Assembly: GCF_025917315.1 (NCBI RefSeq)
Contig: NZ_CP080627.1
Coordinates: 1,798,001-1,862,000, forward strand
From: Halomonas qaidamensis
GTDB lineage: Bacteria; Pseudomonadota; Gammaproteobacteria; Pseudomonadales; Halomonadaceae
Direction of reading: 5' to 3'
Length of the DNA stretch: 64,000 nt
Within the stretch, counting starts at the first letter, position 1; each line of letters starts with the position of its first letter. Below, piece after piece: positions 30,045 to 39,865 of the stretch. The translations under genes and the position numbers were made by a program. The notes under the pieces were generated by a model. The model searched no databases and was not told the DNA's origin. It saw only the letters and a list, made by a program, of their open reading frames with translations.

Positions 30045-33000
30045 TTACTGCCGTGGAAAAATAGTAGGGTCACCTGAACGAGTGAAGGTATAAATTAAGT
30101 CAACTGCTTGGTTAGCGCCCGATACTGCTTGAACGTACAAGTTACGCCAAAGGGTATAGCGAAGTGTTAATTCTGCGATAGGAGAGAAAATGCCGACGCC
30201 ATAGCTAATGCGAATATCATCGGTTAACTGCCCAGTAAGTGCTACTTGGCTATTATCACCTGCACCTGTGGTATCTAACGTTAAATCGCTAATACCGAAT
30301 GCTTCCCCAATAGAGCCAACAGCGCCCCCCGTTCGGCCGAGTGACATCCCAATTAGCGCAGTCGTCAGCGCACTATCAATCCCCCCACCAGACGCATCGG
30401 GTGCACGCCCTCTTAATAAATATGACAGCGCTCGAGTTTCATCCATACCTGGTTCAGAAAAAATTAATACGTTGGGTTCTTCTGCATTACCACTGACCCG
30501 AAGACCGGCAATAACTTCATCTTCGGTGATATCTGGATTGCGAATTGCTTCGAAATCGAGAATTGGAAGCCCCGGAGGGCCACTGAAAATGAGCTGCCCC
30601 CTACGGATCAAAAGGTCTTGACCAAAGGCTTGAAAACGCCCATCAACTAGGTTGACATCACCAAATAGCTGAAGTGCCCCACTGTCTTGACGAATTTCTA
30701 ACGTACCACCTAAGCCAGAATTAAGCCCATATGCTGAGATCTGCATATCACGGCCTAACGTTAGAGTAATGAGCACATCAAGGGCCATGCCTGACTGTGA
30801 TAATTCGTCAGCAGCACTTGGCTCACCATTCGTTGCCCGTTGCTGGGCTAGCCGCTCAGCTTCTTGGTCGTCACGTTCCGTGATAATGACTTCATCAGAG
30901 CTTGGACTAACAGCCGAAGCAGGAAGATCACCAACCTCCAAGCGCGCCCACGGTAAATCCACATTACCTCGCACTTGCAGGCGATCTGGCGTTACCCGGA
31001 TACGAATATCAGGCGCTGCTTCTAAACGTCCAAACTGTGGCAGCACGATTAATAATGGCTCTTGGATAGCATTAACATCGACCCCAATACGCCAATCGTC
31101 ACCCGCGGGCCAGTAGGCATCCCCGGTGATATTTAAGCGGCCACGTTCAGCAGCAACAAACCCATTTATGTCGCCTTGCTCACCATCAAATGCAACGACC
31201 AGCTCGCCATCTTTGATATCGATAGGAATATCTGGACCATGAACGCTTAGGTTACGAAGTGCAAGCTGACCTTGTAAGTCTGGCTGATTGGTTGTTCCAG
31301 AAATCTGTATACTGCCATTTAAATCGCCTTCTAAGCGATCCATGCCTACCACTAATGGACGATATGGGGTTAAAGAAACTTGCTGGGCTCGTAGCTCGCC
31401 ATTTAAACCACCACTGCCAAGGGGGTCGCTAACAGTAAGATCAAGGGTAAGTTCACCTGCTTCTTCAAACGACAGCACAATATTGGCATCGGCCTGAGCT
31501 TGGTTGGCTTCCAGCTGTGTATCCAAGCGAATCACGGGAAGCTGTACTGGCTGGCCGTAATCGTTAACCGCAGTAATCTCCAACTCACTTAATACTTGAA
31601 CATCCGCCTGCCACTGTGTTCCGCCCTGGCGCCAAGCTGCAACGATGTCTGCCGTCGTGTCACCTTCTAAGCTCCACGCTTCTGGCAGTACCGGCTCCAC
31701 TGCTTCCATTGGTACTTCTCTAATGCTTAGTACCGCTCGTCCTTGGTCAGCCGATGCGCCAATCGGTTCTTCCGAACAAACGATCCCTCCTTCTTCGCGA
31801 CGTATACAAAAAGGTGAAAGCTGTGCTTGGCCGTCAGCAAGGCTGTAACGAATATCAAGGGGGGCTTCTAAACGTAGATTGCCAAACTCGGAGTCAACTT
31901 CCAGCGGTGTGAGCTGACCCTGATACTGCTGTGCTTGCTGATCAAAACCTCCCTCTAAAGAGACAAATGCACGGCTTAGCATGTTATCGGCTTGGCCATC
32001 GACACTGACAGTCATTGCATGCTGTGATAAACGACCGTTAAGCTCCAGGGCAATATTTGAAAATGCCTGACCACTTGCACTGACTTGCTGCAAGCCAAGG
32101 TCAATGTCTAGCGACGGGTCTTCGATCCCGTCGATATTGCTGGTCAGTGATAAGGCGTCAATCCGGTTTTCGGCAAACTGTAAATCACGACCAGTCAATT
32201 CGGCTTCCACTCGAGGTTGGCTAAAGCTACCCCTAGCGAGAATATTACCCGTTAATGTACCCGCCAAATCTGGATGCAGCGTCTGTAATTGTCGCAATGC
32301 AATCTCGGTATCTAGCGACATTGCTTGCTCACTCATCTGGCCAGAGGCCGTTAATCGGTTGTCTCCTTGAGTGAAAAGAAGTTCTTGAATATCAACTTCG
32401 AGAGCACTGTTAGCCTCTAAAGCGGCCTGTAACGTTAAAGGATATTCCTGAAGCTGCCCGTCAATATCAAGCACCGGTAGACTGACTTCCCACAGATCAC
32501 CGGTTTGGCGCACGCTAGCCGTAATATTACCATTGAGATTGCCGTTAAGTTGTTCGATAAAGTGTGAAGGGTCGAACTGCTCCAGCTTGATGGTGGTGTC
32601 AACCCGAAGTGTCGAAGCCCAGTTAACTTCCCCTTCACTGCTAAGTGAACTGTCATCAATCGCTAGGGTTAGCGGCGTCCAACGGAATGATGAAAGATCG
32701 CCGTCGCCACTGAGTCGGATAGTGGTGGCTGGTACTTGAGGACCTTGAGCGTTCAAGGAAAGCGTCGTTTGGTACGCCTCCAAACTGCCACTGGCAATGA
32801 TATCTATATCTTCAGCAATATAGGGCTCTGCCGTTGACTCATCACTATTAGGCTGGGTGAGTGGCCACTGCAGGCGGCTACTCTGTAGTCGTAAATCGAA
32901 GGGTAGCGTCGGCGCTAACGCATCAACTTGAGCCTCCAGTGACGCATCAACGACACCGGATGCTTCTAAATTGGCTGTAAGCGCTTCTAGTGATCCCGAT

Positions 33001-34052
33001 AGCTCGAGAACAAGCTCTTCGCCACTTAGCTCAGGAAATATCTCGGGTAAAAACAAGGTTGACGTTAATTGGGCATCTAGCGGATAACTGCCTGATAATG
33101 TAGCACTGGCTGTTAAATTGGCCTCAGCATCAGGCGTAAGCAACTCTAACGACCGGAGGTTTATTTGGCTACCCTCGGCACTAGCAACGACAGCTAATCG
33201 TTCGACTTGGTAATCAACTGATCCGCTGATAGTGACGTCGGCCACGGTAAGAGATGCTAAGTCGATATCAATAGGTAGCACTATCTCGGGTAGTTCAATT
33301 CGTTCCCGTGCGGCCAATGCTTCGGACGCTTCATCAGATTCTGCTTTGATAGGCTGGGTAGACTTAATAGCACCATCAATGCCAGATGCATGTAACGGCG
33401 TTTGGATACCTTCAGTCAGTTGAGTGCCAGCAGAGGTAGGTAAATAGAGTGTTGGACGCATGAGCGTGGTGGGCGCGACATTAACAAGATGCTGCTGTGC
33501 AGTCATTGCGGTTGAAAACGATTCCCAGCCGATACGTGTTCCGTCAGCCAGCTGCAGCTGAACGTTATTCAACTCAACCGAGCGTAGTTCAATAGGAAAA
33601 GGAAGTTGGATGCTAGGCATCCCTTCCGATTCAGTTGATTCTGGCGCCGATTCGGTGCTCTCGCCCAAACGAATATCCGCACCTTCTAGATGAAATTTGT
33701 CCAGGCACAGCTTACCTGACAGCACACAATCTTCAGCCCAGGCTAGCGCTAGGCTGTCAACGTTGATTCGTGTCTCACCAAGCGACAGCTGAAAACCTTG
33801 CAATTCAAAGTGATCAAGCAGTGCGCCTGCTTGATGTTCATAGGTGAAATAGCCTCGCTGCTCGCCCTGAGAGAATAGCTGGCCAGTACCCCAGGGCGAA
33901 AGCGCAACGCCGAGCAGTAGCGCAATCAAACCAAATAACCATAGTGGCAGTACAATAACTAGCCGCACTAAACTCCACAATAATAATCCAAAGCGATGTT
34001 GAACTGAGAGCGGTTGACGCTTAGTAGATGCCGCTGTTGCAACCTTAGCCAA
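30045..34052 (-). CDS. tamB: Translocation and assembly module protein TamB
   Basis: A 1335-residue protein with an N-terminal membrane anchor (LVRLVIVLPLWLFGLIALLLGVAL) followed by a very long repetitive beta-rich body and a C-terminal DUF490 domain (SRFQAFGQDLLIRRGQLIFSGPP, RGRAPDASGGG, ISYGVGIFSPIAELTLRYTLW). TamB spans the periplasm and works with TamA; the family is implicated in outer-membrane protein assembly and in phospholipid transport between membranes. The start is a TTG at 34052, supported by AGGAG six bases upstream. It starts 9 bases after tamA. Length is close to the E. coli protein. Confidence 0.95.
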   Translation of the reverse strand: MAKVATAASTKRQPLSVQHRFGLLLWSLVRLVIVLPLWLFGLIALLLGVALSPWGTGQLFSQGEQRGYFTYEHQAGALLDHFELQGFQLSLGETRINVDSLALAWAEDCVLSGKLCLDKFHLEGADIRLGESTESAPESTESEGMPSIQLPFPIELRSVELNNVQLQLADGTRIGWESFSTAMTAQQHLVNVAPTTLMRPTLYLPTSAGTQLTEGIQTPLHASGIDGAIKSTQPIKAESDEASEALAARERIELPEIVLPIDIDLASLTVADVTISGSVDYQVERLAVVASAEGSQINLRSLELLTPDAEANLTASATLSGSYPLDAQLTSTLFLPEIFPELSGEELVLELSGSLEALTANLEASGVVDASLEAQVDALAPTLPFDLRLQSSRLQWPLTQPNSDESTAEPYIAEDIDIIASGSLEAYQTTLSLNAQGPQVPATTIRLSGDGDLSSFRWTPLTLAIDDSSLSSEGEVNWASTLRVDTTIKLEQFDPSHFIEQLNGNLNGNITASVRQTGDLWEVSLPVLDIDGQLQEYPLTLQAALEANSALEVDIQELLFTQGDNRLTASGQMSEQAMSLDTEIALRQLQTLHPDLAGTLTGNILARGSFSQPRVEAELTGRDLQFAENRIDALSLTSNIDGIEDPSLDIDLGLQQVSASGQAFSNIALELNGRLSQHAMTVSVDGQADNMLSRAFVSLEGGFDQQAQQYQGQLTPLEVDSEFGNLRLEAPLDIRYSLADGQAQLSPFCIRREEGGIVCSEEPIGASADQGRAVLSIREVPMEAVEPVLPEAWSLEGDTTADIVAAWRQGGTQWQADVQVLSELEITAVNDYGQPVQLPVIRLDTQLEANQAQADANIVLSFEEAGELTLDLTVSDPLGSGGLNGELRAQQVSLTPYRPLVVGMDRLEGDLNGSIQISGTTNQPDLQGQLALRNLSVHGPDIPIDIKDGELVVAFDGEQGDINGFVAAERGRLNITGDAYWPAGDDWRIGVDVNAIQEPLLIVLPQFGRLEAAPDIRIRVTPDRLQVRGNVDLPWARLEVGDLPASAVSPSSDEVIITERDDQEAERLAQQRATNGEPSAADELSQSGMALDVLITLTLGRDMQISAYGLNSGLGGTLEIRQDSGALQLFGDVNLVDGRFQAFGQDLLIRRGQLIFSGPPGLPILDFEAIRNPDITEDEVIAGLRVSGNAEEPNVLIFSEPGMDETRALSYLLRGRAPDASGGGIDSALTTALIGMSLGRTGGAVGSIGEAFGISDLTLDTTGAGDNSQVALTGQLTDDIRISYGVGIFSPIAELTLRYTLWRNLYVQAVSGANQAVDLIYTFTRSGDPTIFPRQ

Positions 34053-34061
34053 AGTGCTCTC

Positions 34062-35915
34062 CTAGAATTCCGGTCCGATGGAAAAATGCAGGCGCCAATC
34101 ATCTTCATCGTCAAAGGGATGTGCTACGTCTAGTCGGATAGGCCCAACTGGTGAAATCCAGCGTACGCCAAGCCCTGCGCCTGTTTTCAACTCCTCAGGG
34201 CCCCAGTTATCGAAGGCGTCACCGCTATCAATAAAAGTGGCTCCCCACCAATCCCCAGAGACTCTGCGCTGGTACTCGAATGTCGAGGTCAACATTTGTT
34301 GGCCACCACGTAAGCGCCCTTCTTCATTTCGCGGGGATAGGCTTTCGTAAGAGTAACCCCGAACACTTCGGTCACCGCCTGCAAAAAAGCGTAGCGATGG
34401 AGGCAGTTTATCGAAATTATCTGTTTCAATAGCGCCAATGCTTAGTCTTGCTGAAAAACGGTTGTCATTGCCGATGGTTCGGATCCATTCGGTATCGCCT
34501 GTTAAACGTGTAAATTGTGCGTCAGATCCCCATAAAGGGTCTGAATATTCGATTGATAGCTGTTGTCGGTCTCCCCATAGGGGGAACCGCTGCGGACGCG
34601 TTCTTGTGCGTGACCATTGAATGCCTGGATAAAAGAGCAACACTTCATCGGATACCCCACCTTGGGTAAAGTCTTCGAAGGTGCTACGGAAGTAAAGTGT
34701 TTGTACCCAGCGGTTTTCAAATTCCCAGCGCCTCGCGATTTCTACGGTGCCTTCTAACGACTGAGTATCGCCATCATCTAGGTTACGCAGGCCATACTGC
34801 AGCCGGTAGCTATCACGTAAGGGATCGTCTAGCGGAATATTGTAGTTACCTGTAAAACGTTGGTCGGGTGCTGAAATATATAAATCATGATTTAAGCTAT
34901 GACCAAAACGATTAATCCATGGTTGTTGCCAACCAAAGCGCAAACGTGGCCCTACATCGGTAGCAAAGCCAACCCCCACTTCGAATTGATGACGGTCAGC
35001 AGGCTCTACACTTACGTCAATAGGTAGGCGTGTATCGTCGCGCTGAGTGACACTTAGTGCACTTGCGAACGCAGCACTAGAAAGTCGGGGGCGCTTAGGC
35101 TGCGACGCCGTTGCCTCATCCCACCACGGCGAGCCACCTGTTGGCGGTGATAGGGCCAGCTCACGTGCTGTCTCTAAGCGTGGTCGAACCGTTACCGAGC
35201 TAAACCAACCTGTCTCGGCTAAGCGTTGATTATAAAGTGCTACTGATTCCGCTAGATAAGGCTCCCCTTCCGCAAAGGTCTGCATTTTATGCAAGCGTTC
35301 AGGCTCAATATGACTGCCTGAAATAAACGTATTGCCAAATTGATAACGTGGTCCACTATCGAAATCCATGTAGAGGCGCGCACTTTCAAGATATGGCCTT
35401 ATTTCCATACGGCGGTCGGTGAACCCCCAATCAAAATAGCCACGTTCCAGCGCTAAGCCTGAAAATTGATTACGCAGGCGATCCCAGGGTGCATGGCGTA
35501 ATGTATCTCCCTCAGCTAAGGGAAATGCGTCGAGCGCTTCCTGGAAGGGCGGGTCATCTCTTGCTTCGCCGGCGATATTGATAGACAGCACGTCGATTTT
35601 GACCTGTGAACCAGGTTCAATGCGAAGCGTGATGGGAGAGCTTTCAACGTCAACTGTAATGTCAGGTTCGTAATAGCCGAAAACACGCATTGCTTCTCGC
35701 GTACGTTTACGTATTTCACCTTCTAACCTGACATCGGTGTACTGGCCCTCATCAATATTTTGTAAATACGCATCAATATTAGCTTCCACTTCACTGCTGA
35801 CACCATTGATGGAGGCATTAAGCGCCCATCCGGGAGCGGCCCACGTTATAAAAAGTGGTAAAACCACCCCACAAGTCGCTTTTTTGACGGTAGGCCATCG
35901 CCGTTTACTTTCCAT
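34062..35915 (-). CDS. tamA: Translocation and assembly module protein TamA (Omp85 family)
   Basis: A 617-residue Omp85 protein. A signal peptide (VVLPLFITWAAPGWA) is followed by three POTRA-like domains (about 25-270) and a C-terminal 16-strand barrel (FFAGGDRSVRGYSYESLSPR is the Omp85 lid-loop R-G-Y/F motif; RLDVAHPFDDEDDWRLHFSIGPEF ends with aromatic Phe). TamA sits in the outer membrane and partners TamB. The frame opens at 36062, but the ATG at 35915 follows AGGGA by eight bases and begins the signal peptide. tamB follows 9 bases later. Confidence 0.94.
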   Translation of the reverse strand: MESKRRWPTVKKATCGVVLPLFITWAAPGWALNASINGVSSEVEANIDAYLQNIDEGQYTDVRLEGEIRKRTREAMRVFGYYEPDITVDVESSPITLRIEPGSQVKIDVLSINIAGEARDDPPFQEALDAFPLAEGDTLRHAPWDRLRNQFSGLALERGYFDWGFTDRRMEIRPYLESARLYMDFDSGPRYQFGNTFISGSHIEPERLHKMQTFAEGEPYLAESVALYNQRLAETGWFSSVTVRPRLETARELALSPPTGGSPWWDEATASQPKRPRLSSAAFASALSVTQRDDTRLPIDVSVEPADRHQFEVGVGFATDVGPRLRFGWQQPWINRFGHSLNHDLYISAPDQRFTGNYNIPLDDPLRDSYRLQYGLRNLDDGDTQSLEGTVEIARRWEFENRWVQTLYFRSTFEDFTQGGVSDEVLLFYPGIQWSRTRTRPQRFPLWGDRQQLSIEYSDPLWGSDAQFTRLTGDTEWIRTIGNDNRFSARLSIGAIETDNFDKLPPSLRFFAGGDRSVRGYSYESLSPRNEEGRLRGGQQMLTSTFEYQRRVSGDWWGATFIDSGDAFDNWGPEELKTGAGLGVRWISPVGPIRLDVAHPFDDEDDWRLHFSIGPEF

Positions 35916-35997
35916 GCAGTTCATCCCTAACCAAATCAGCGACTCGGTGGCTTCATTACCAATTGCCCCATAACGGACAATTCCTAGCGTTTCATTT

Positions 35998-36846
35998 CTA
36001 GCGGAGCATCTCCATTTGGGCACTAAATGCCAGCTGAGCTTGCCGCACTTGACGGATATCACTCTCTAAGGTGTTAAGCTGTTGTGCCCATTGTTGCTCA
36101 AGCGCTTCTAGAGCTTCCACAGTTGCTGGAGTGTCAGTACTGCTTAGAGTCTCAAGTGTTGAGTTTACCTCACTAAAGCGCTGATCAATCTCTTCTTGCC
36201 ATGCGGTAACTTTTGTTACCAATTCAGTGCTCTCATTTTCCAACTGCTCAATGTCTTCTAATCGGCTTGAAGTAGCTGCTAAGCGCTGTGATAGCACCTC
36301 TTCGAGGTAAGTAACCTCTTCGGCTAGGTTTTGGCGCCCAGCAATACCAGCTTGCTCAAGTGCATCAAGCGACGTCCTAATGGCAGCGAGTTGTTGGTCA
36401 CGCAGTGCTGCCTGCTCTTCTAATTGGTTGATACGCTCTGCAATACTGCTGAGCGCATCGTTATTTACAAGCTCTTCGTTAGACGTTAAAAGCCCATACA
36501 GTTCTTCACGAGTGTCCGTTACTGCGACAGCCAGCATCTCCTGTTCTTGGAACAGTGTTGTCATTTGAGCTTGTACAAAGGCTATCGCATCTTGCGTATC
36601 CGTGTCACCTGAGTCCAGCCTTGCATGTAGGTTTGATACTTCTCCACTTACTCGATGAACCTCCTCTAGTAAACGTTCTCTTTCATACCAAAGACCTACC
36701 CCTGCGGCACATAATGAAATAATGATAAGCACTATAAATAGCCACAATGGCCACAATGTAGGCCCCTTGCGATGACGCAAGTGTTGTGCAGTCAAGCTTT
36801 GATCCACATCGGGAACAATGCGAGAAGACCCAGTGCTATTGGGCAT
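35998..36846 (-). CDS. Single-span membrane protein with long coiled coil, function unknown
   Basis: A 282-residue protein that I do not recognise. A polar N-terminus of about 30 residues leads to one membrane helix (LWPLWLFIVLIIISLCAAGVGLWY) and then a coiled coil over most of the remainder, rich in Glu, Gln, Leu and Thr. The predicted topology is cytoplasmic N-terminus, periplasmic coiled coil. Its gene is 9 bases behind the UGDH-like gene and 82 bases before tamA. Proteins of this layout sometimes act as periplasmic spacers or partners; linkage to tamAB makes an envelope role plausible. No catalytic motif is visible. Confidence 0.72.
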   Translation of the reverse strand: MPNSTGSSRIVPDVDQSLTAQHLRHRKGPTLWPLWLFIVLIIISLCAAGVGLWYERERLLEEVHRVSGEVSNLHARLDSGDTDTQDAIAFVQAQMTTLFQEQEMLAVAVTDTREELYGLLTSNEELVNNDALSSIAERINQLEEQAALRDQQLAAIRTSLDALEQAGIAGRQNLAEEVTYLEEVLSQRLAATSSRLEDIEQLENESTELVTKVTAWQEEIDQRFSEVNSTLETLSSTDTPATVEALEALEQQWAQQLNTLESDIRQVRQAQLAFSAQMEMLR

Positions 36847-36855
36847 GTTTTTTCC

Positions 36856-38148
36856 TCAATGCGTTGTAGGGTCGGCACGGCGACCAATTCCTCTATACCT
36901 TAAGCCACAGCTAGCTACGAAGGCTGGATCATAGATATTACGCCCATCCAATACTAACTTAGCGCTCAATAATGAGGCTAAACGATGCCAGTCTGGGTTC
37001 CAATAAGATTTCCACTCAGTTACTAACATCAGTGCATCTGCACCTTCACATGCTTGGTAAGGATCACTGGTAAACGTAGTTAGATCGTTTCGCTGGCCTA
37101 CTGCTTCATGAAGCGCTGGGGTTGCCGCTGGATCATGAAGGTTTACCTTTACTCCTTGTGCCCATAAAGCGGCAAGAAGCGTGAGTACTGGCGCATGATC
37201 GATTCGAGTGGTGCCAGGTTTAAAAGCAGCCCCCCATATAGCAACCGTTTTGCCTGCTAAATCTCCCTCAAAGAATGTCCATAATTTCCTGAACAAGGTC
37301 TCTTTTTTCTGCTCATTAATGTCCATTACTTGCTCTAATAACGCCGAATTACGACCACTGGCTGACTGAACGTCCGCTAAGCGCATCAGATCGCGAGAGA
37401 AATTAGGGCCACCAAAGCCACAGCCAGGATATAAATACTCATAGCCAATACGTGTGTCCGCTCCCATACCACGACGCACATGCTCAACGTCTACGCCCAA
37501 CGTGTCTGCCAGTCCTGCAATTTCGTTCATATAGCTGATGCGTGTTGCCAGCATGCCATTAATAGCTAGCTTAGTGAGCTCAGCAGCTCTACAAGGCATG
37601 CGCTGAAATACATCATTGCGACGATTAAAAGCGCGCAAAAGTTCACGTGCCACTTGCTCACCGACGGCATCATCACAGCCCAAAAGCCAACGTGTGGGGC
37701 GAGTAAATGCTATCCAAGCTCGTCCTTCTTCAAGCGTGTCGGGTAAAGCAACACTACTGTGCTGAGCTCCCATAAGCGCATGCAGCTTTTCTGTCTCTCC
37801 TACAGGAAAAGTAGAATTATTAATTAAGACCGCACCGGGATGGTGTTCAAAAATAGGTATTTTGAGCAGCTGTTTAGCCGCTGGACGCTGGTCTGGAGAA
37901 AGTGCCAGCCACACAATATCAGGGGAACTTGCCTGATCCGGAGTGTCAATAATCTTAAGTGTTCCGCCCGCTATCGCCTGATCAATATGAGTCATTAATT
38001 CGGGTTCGCGGCGTAGCCAGTCTGCCTTTGAAAGCGCTGACCATGGTGCGCTCTTATGAGGCAACCACTCAACTTGATGTCCCACCCAGGCTAATGCAGC
38101 GGCGGCGGTGGCGGCACTTAATTCACTACCATGGAGTAACACTTGCAT
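36856..38148 (-). CDS. UDP-glucose/GDP-mannose dehydrogenase-like protein lacking the catalytic cysteine
   Basis: A 430-residue member of the UDP-glucose 6-dehydrogenase superfamily. The central domain is well conserved (ELTKLAINGMLATRISYMNE keeps the Lys and Asn; GMGADTRIGYEYLYPGCGFGG). But the motif that is normally G-F-G-G-S-C-x-x-K-D reads GFGGPNFSRD, so the nucleophilic Cys is Asn249 and the Lys is Arg. The N-terminal dinucleotide loop G-x-G-Y-V-G reads HGSELSA. It therefore probably cannot oxidise UDP-sugars and may be a binding or regulatory paralogue. AGGGAG precedes the ATG by eight bases. It heads the run into the coiled-coil membrane protein and tamAB. Confidence 0.8.
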   Translation of the reverse strand: MQVLLHGSELSAATAAAALAWVGHQVEWLPHKSAPWSALSKADWLRREPELMTHIDQAIAGGTLKIIDTPDQASSPDIVWLALSPDQRPAAKQLLKIPIFEHHPGAVLINNSTFPVGETEKLHALMGAQHSSVALPDTLEEGRAWIAFTRPTRWLLGCDDAVGEQVARELLRAFNRRNDVFQRMPCRAAELTKLAINGMLATRISYMNEIAGLADTLGVDVEHVRRGMGADTRIGYEYLYPGCGFGGPNFSRDLMRLADVQSASGRNSALLEQVMDINEQKKETLFRKLWTFFEGDLAGKTVAIWGAAFKPGTTRIDHAPVLTLLAALWAQGVKVNLHDPAATPALHEAVGQRNDLTTFTSDPYQACEGADALMLVTEWKSYWNPDWHRLASLLSAKLVLDGRNIYDPAFVASCGLRYRGIGRRADPTTH

Positions 38149-38313
38149 TCATTACGCTCCCTGAGAAGATAAAAGCCGCGAAAGTAGAAGGTTAAAAATC
38201 ATGTCGCGTTCCTTTTCATGCGTTGTGCTCCAGGAGTGGTTAGAATGACATCATACTGAACGGCTGGTTGGATGCCACCTTCATGCCAACATAACGACGA
38301 CGGGAGTCAGAAT

Positions 38314-39057
38314 ATGCAAGCGATATCTCAGGATAGCACTACTCATCGCAACCACGACAATGTCGACGCAGCAGAAGTTGCTAAATTTGAAGCACTTGCT
38401 AGCCGTTGGTGGGACTTAGAGGGTGAATTTAAACCACTGCATGAGATTAACCCTTTACGTCTTGATTTTATCGACGCTCGCGCAGGGCTAGCCGGCAAAC
38501 GCGTAGTGGATGTTGGATGTGGTGGCGGCATCTTAAGCGAGTCTATGGCCCATCGTGGGGCCAACGTTACTGGCATTGATCTTGGAGATGCCCCTCTGAG
38601 TGTTGCTCGTTTACATGCTGCAGAAAGTGGCGTAACAGTAGATTATCGATTGATAAGTGTTGAAGCCTTAGCAGCAGAAAAGCCAGGGCATTATGATGTT
38701 GTCACTTGTATGGAAATGCTTGAGCACGTCCCAGACCCGGCATCTGTTATCCGCGCTTGCAGTAAACTGGTTCGTCCAGGGGGATATATTTTCTTCTCGA
38801 CCTTAAATCGCACCCCTAAATCCTATGCTTTTGCGATTTTAGGTGCTGAGTACGTGCTTAAACTGTTGCCCCGTGGCACCCATGATTATGCGAAATTTAT
38901 ACGCCCTTCTGAGATGGCTGCTTGGGCAAGAGCTGCCGATCTTGAGATTAACGAACAAACCGGGCTCACATATAATCCCATAACTCGTCACTACCGTTTA
39001 GTAGCTAATGATGTGTCGGTTAACTATATGATGTATTGCCGTAAAGCGAGTCAATAA
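38314..39057 (+). CDS. ubiG: Ubiquinone biosynthesis O-methyltransferase UbiG
   Basis: A 247-residue SAM-dependent methyltransferase that performs both O-methylations of ubiquinone synthesis. The SAM loop is [37 protein letters not shown] and [14 protein letters not shown] are UbiG signatures. The frame is open from 38272, but the ATG at 38314 has CGGGAG seven bases upstream. mupP starts directly after the stop with no gap, so both are coupled. This gene pair followed by yciK matches the Pseudomonas order. Confidence 0.97.
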   Translation: MQAISQDSTTHRNHDNVDAAEVAKFEALASRWWDLEGEFKPLHEINPLRLDFIDARAGLAGKRVVDVGCGGGILSESMAHRGANVTGIDLGDAPLSVARLHAAESGVTVDYRLISVEALAAEKPGHYDVVTCMEMLEHVPDPASVIRACSKLVRPGGYIFFSTLNRTPKSYAFAILGAEYVLKLLPRGTHDYAKFIRPSEMAAWARAADLEINEQTGLTYNPITRHYRLVANDVSVNYMMYCRKASQ

Positions 39058-39726
39058 ATGTCAACGTCTCTCCCTGAAGCCATACTGTTTGATCTAGACG
39101 GAACTCTCGTTGACACAGCCCCAGACCTTGCTGAAGCGACAAATGCATTGAGACGGCATCATGGTCTGGTATCACTGCCTTACAGCCAAATACGTGGTCA
39201 AGTATCTAATGGGGGTAGCGCCTTAGTTACCCTGGCTATTGGTATCGAAAGTGGTTCTACTGAGCATGATACAGCGCGCCAGTATTTGCTAGATGCTTAC
39301 GAACAGGCCGTTGCTGTCCACAGTCGACTATTTGAACCCCTTGATCAATGGCTCGTCCGCTGGCATGCCGAATCACGCTTATGGGGAATTGTAACGAACA
39401 AGCCTCGGCGCTATACCCTTCCACTGCTTGAAGCCTTGGCACTGACGCCAGGTGCGCTTTTATGTGCGGATGATCTTGCGGTTAAAAAACCTGCCCCTGA
39501 ACCTCTGTGGGAAGCCGCGCGCAGGCTTAACGTGGCGCCGCAAGCGTGTTGGTACGTTGGTGACCATATCCGTGATATTGAGGCGGCAAAAGCAGCGGGA
39601 ATGACGGCTGTCGCAGTTGGGTACGGGTATATCAGTGAGGAAGACGATTACCATCAGTGGCCAGCTGACTTATGGTTTGAAACCTGTAAAGACTTAGTCG
39701 ATGCCCTAACGACCTTTCATCGGTAG
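39058..39726 (+). CDS. mupP: N-acetylmuramic acid 6-phosphate phosphatase-type HAD hydrolase
   Basis: A 222-residue HAD phosphatase: nucleophile motif LFDLDGTLVDTAP, motif II-III region IVTNKP and KKPAPEPLW, and motif IV WYVGDHIRDIEAAKAAG. By sequence alone it could be phosphoglycolate phosphatase. The ubiG-HAD-SDR order is that of Pseudomonas mupP, whose product dephosphorylates MurNAc-6-phosphate in the peptidoglycan recycling bypass that feeds UDP-MurNAc directly. I favour MupP on synteny; an AmgK/MurU partner is not in the window. Confidence 0.85.
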   Translation: MSTSLPEAILFDLDGTLVDTAPDLAEATNALRRHHGLVSLPYSQIRGQVSNGGSALVTLAIGIESGSTEHDTARQYLLDAYEQAVAVHSRLFEPLDQWLVRWHAESRLWGIVTNKPRRYTLPLLEALALTPGALLCADDLAVKKPAPEPLWEAARRLNVAPQACWYVGDHIRDIEAAKAAGMTAVAVGYGYISEEDDYHQWPADLWFETCKDLVDALTTFHR

Positions 39727-39788
39727 GGTTATTGGGAAACGCTATTTGATGAAAATGCGTAGAACATCGACAAGCGGCACGTCAAAAG

Positions 39789-39848
39789 CTATGTATCAAA
39801 AAACTATGTATCAAAAAACTATGTATCAAAAAACTATGTATCAAAAAG
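39789..39848. repeat. Four tandem copies of a 15-bp repeat between mupP and yciK
   Basis: ctatgtatcaaaaaa occurs at 39789-39803, 39804-39818 and 39819-39833, with a fourth copy differing only in the last base at 39834-39848; the preceding bases gtcaaaag look like part of another unit. It lies in the 139-base gap between convergent genes. An open frame reading Met-Tyr-Gln-Lys-Thr repeats crosses it but runs antisense into yciK and is not taken as a gene. Confidence 0.92.
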
Positions 39849-39865
39849 CTATGGGAAGCGTACGC

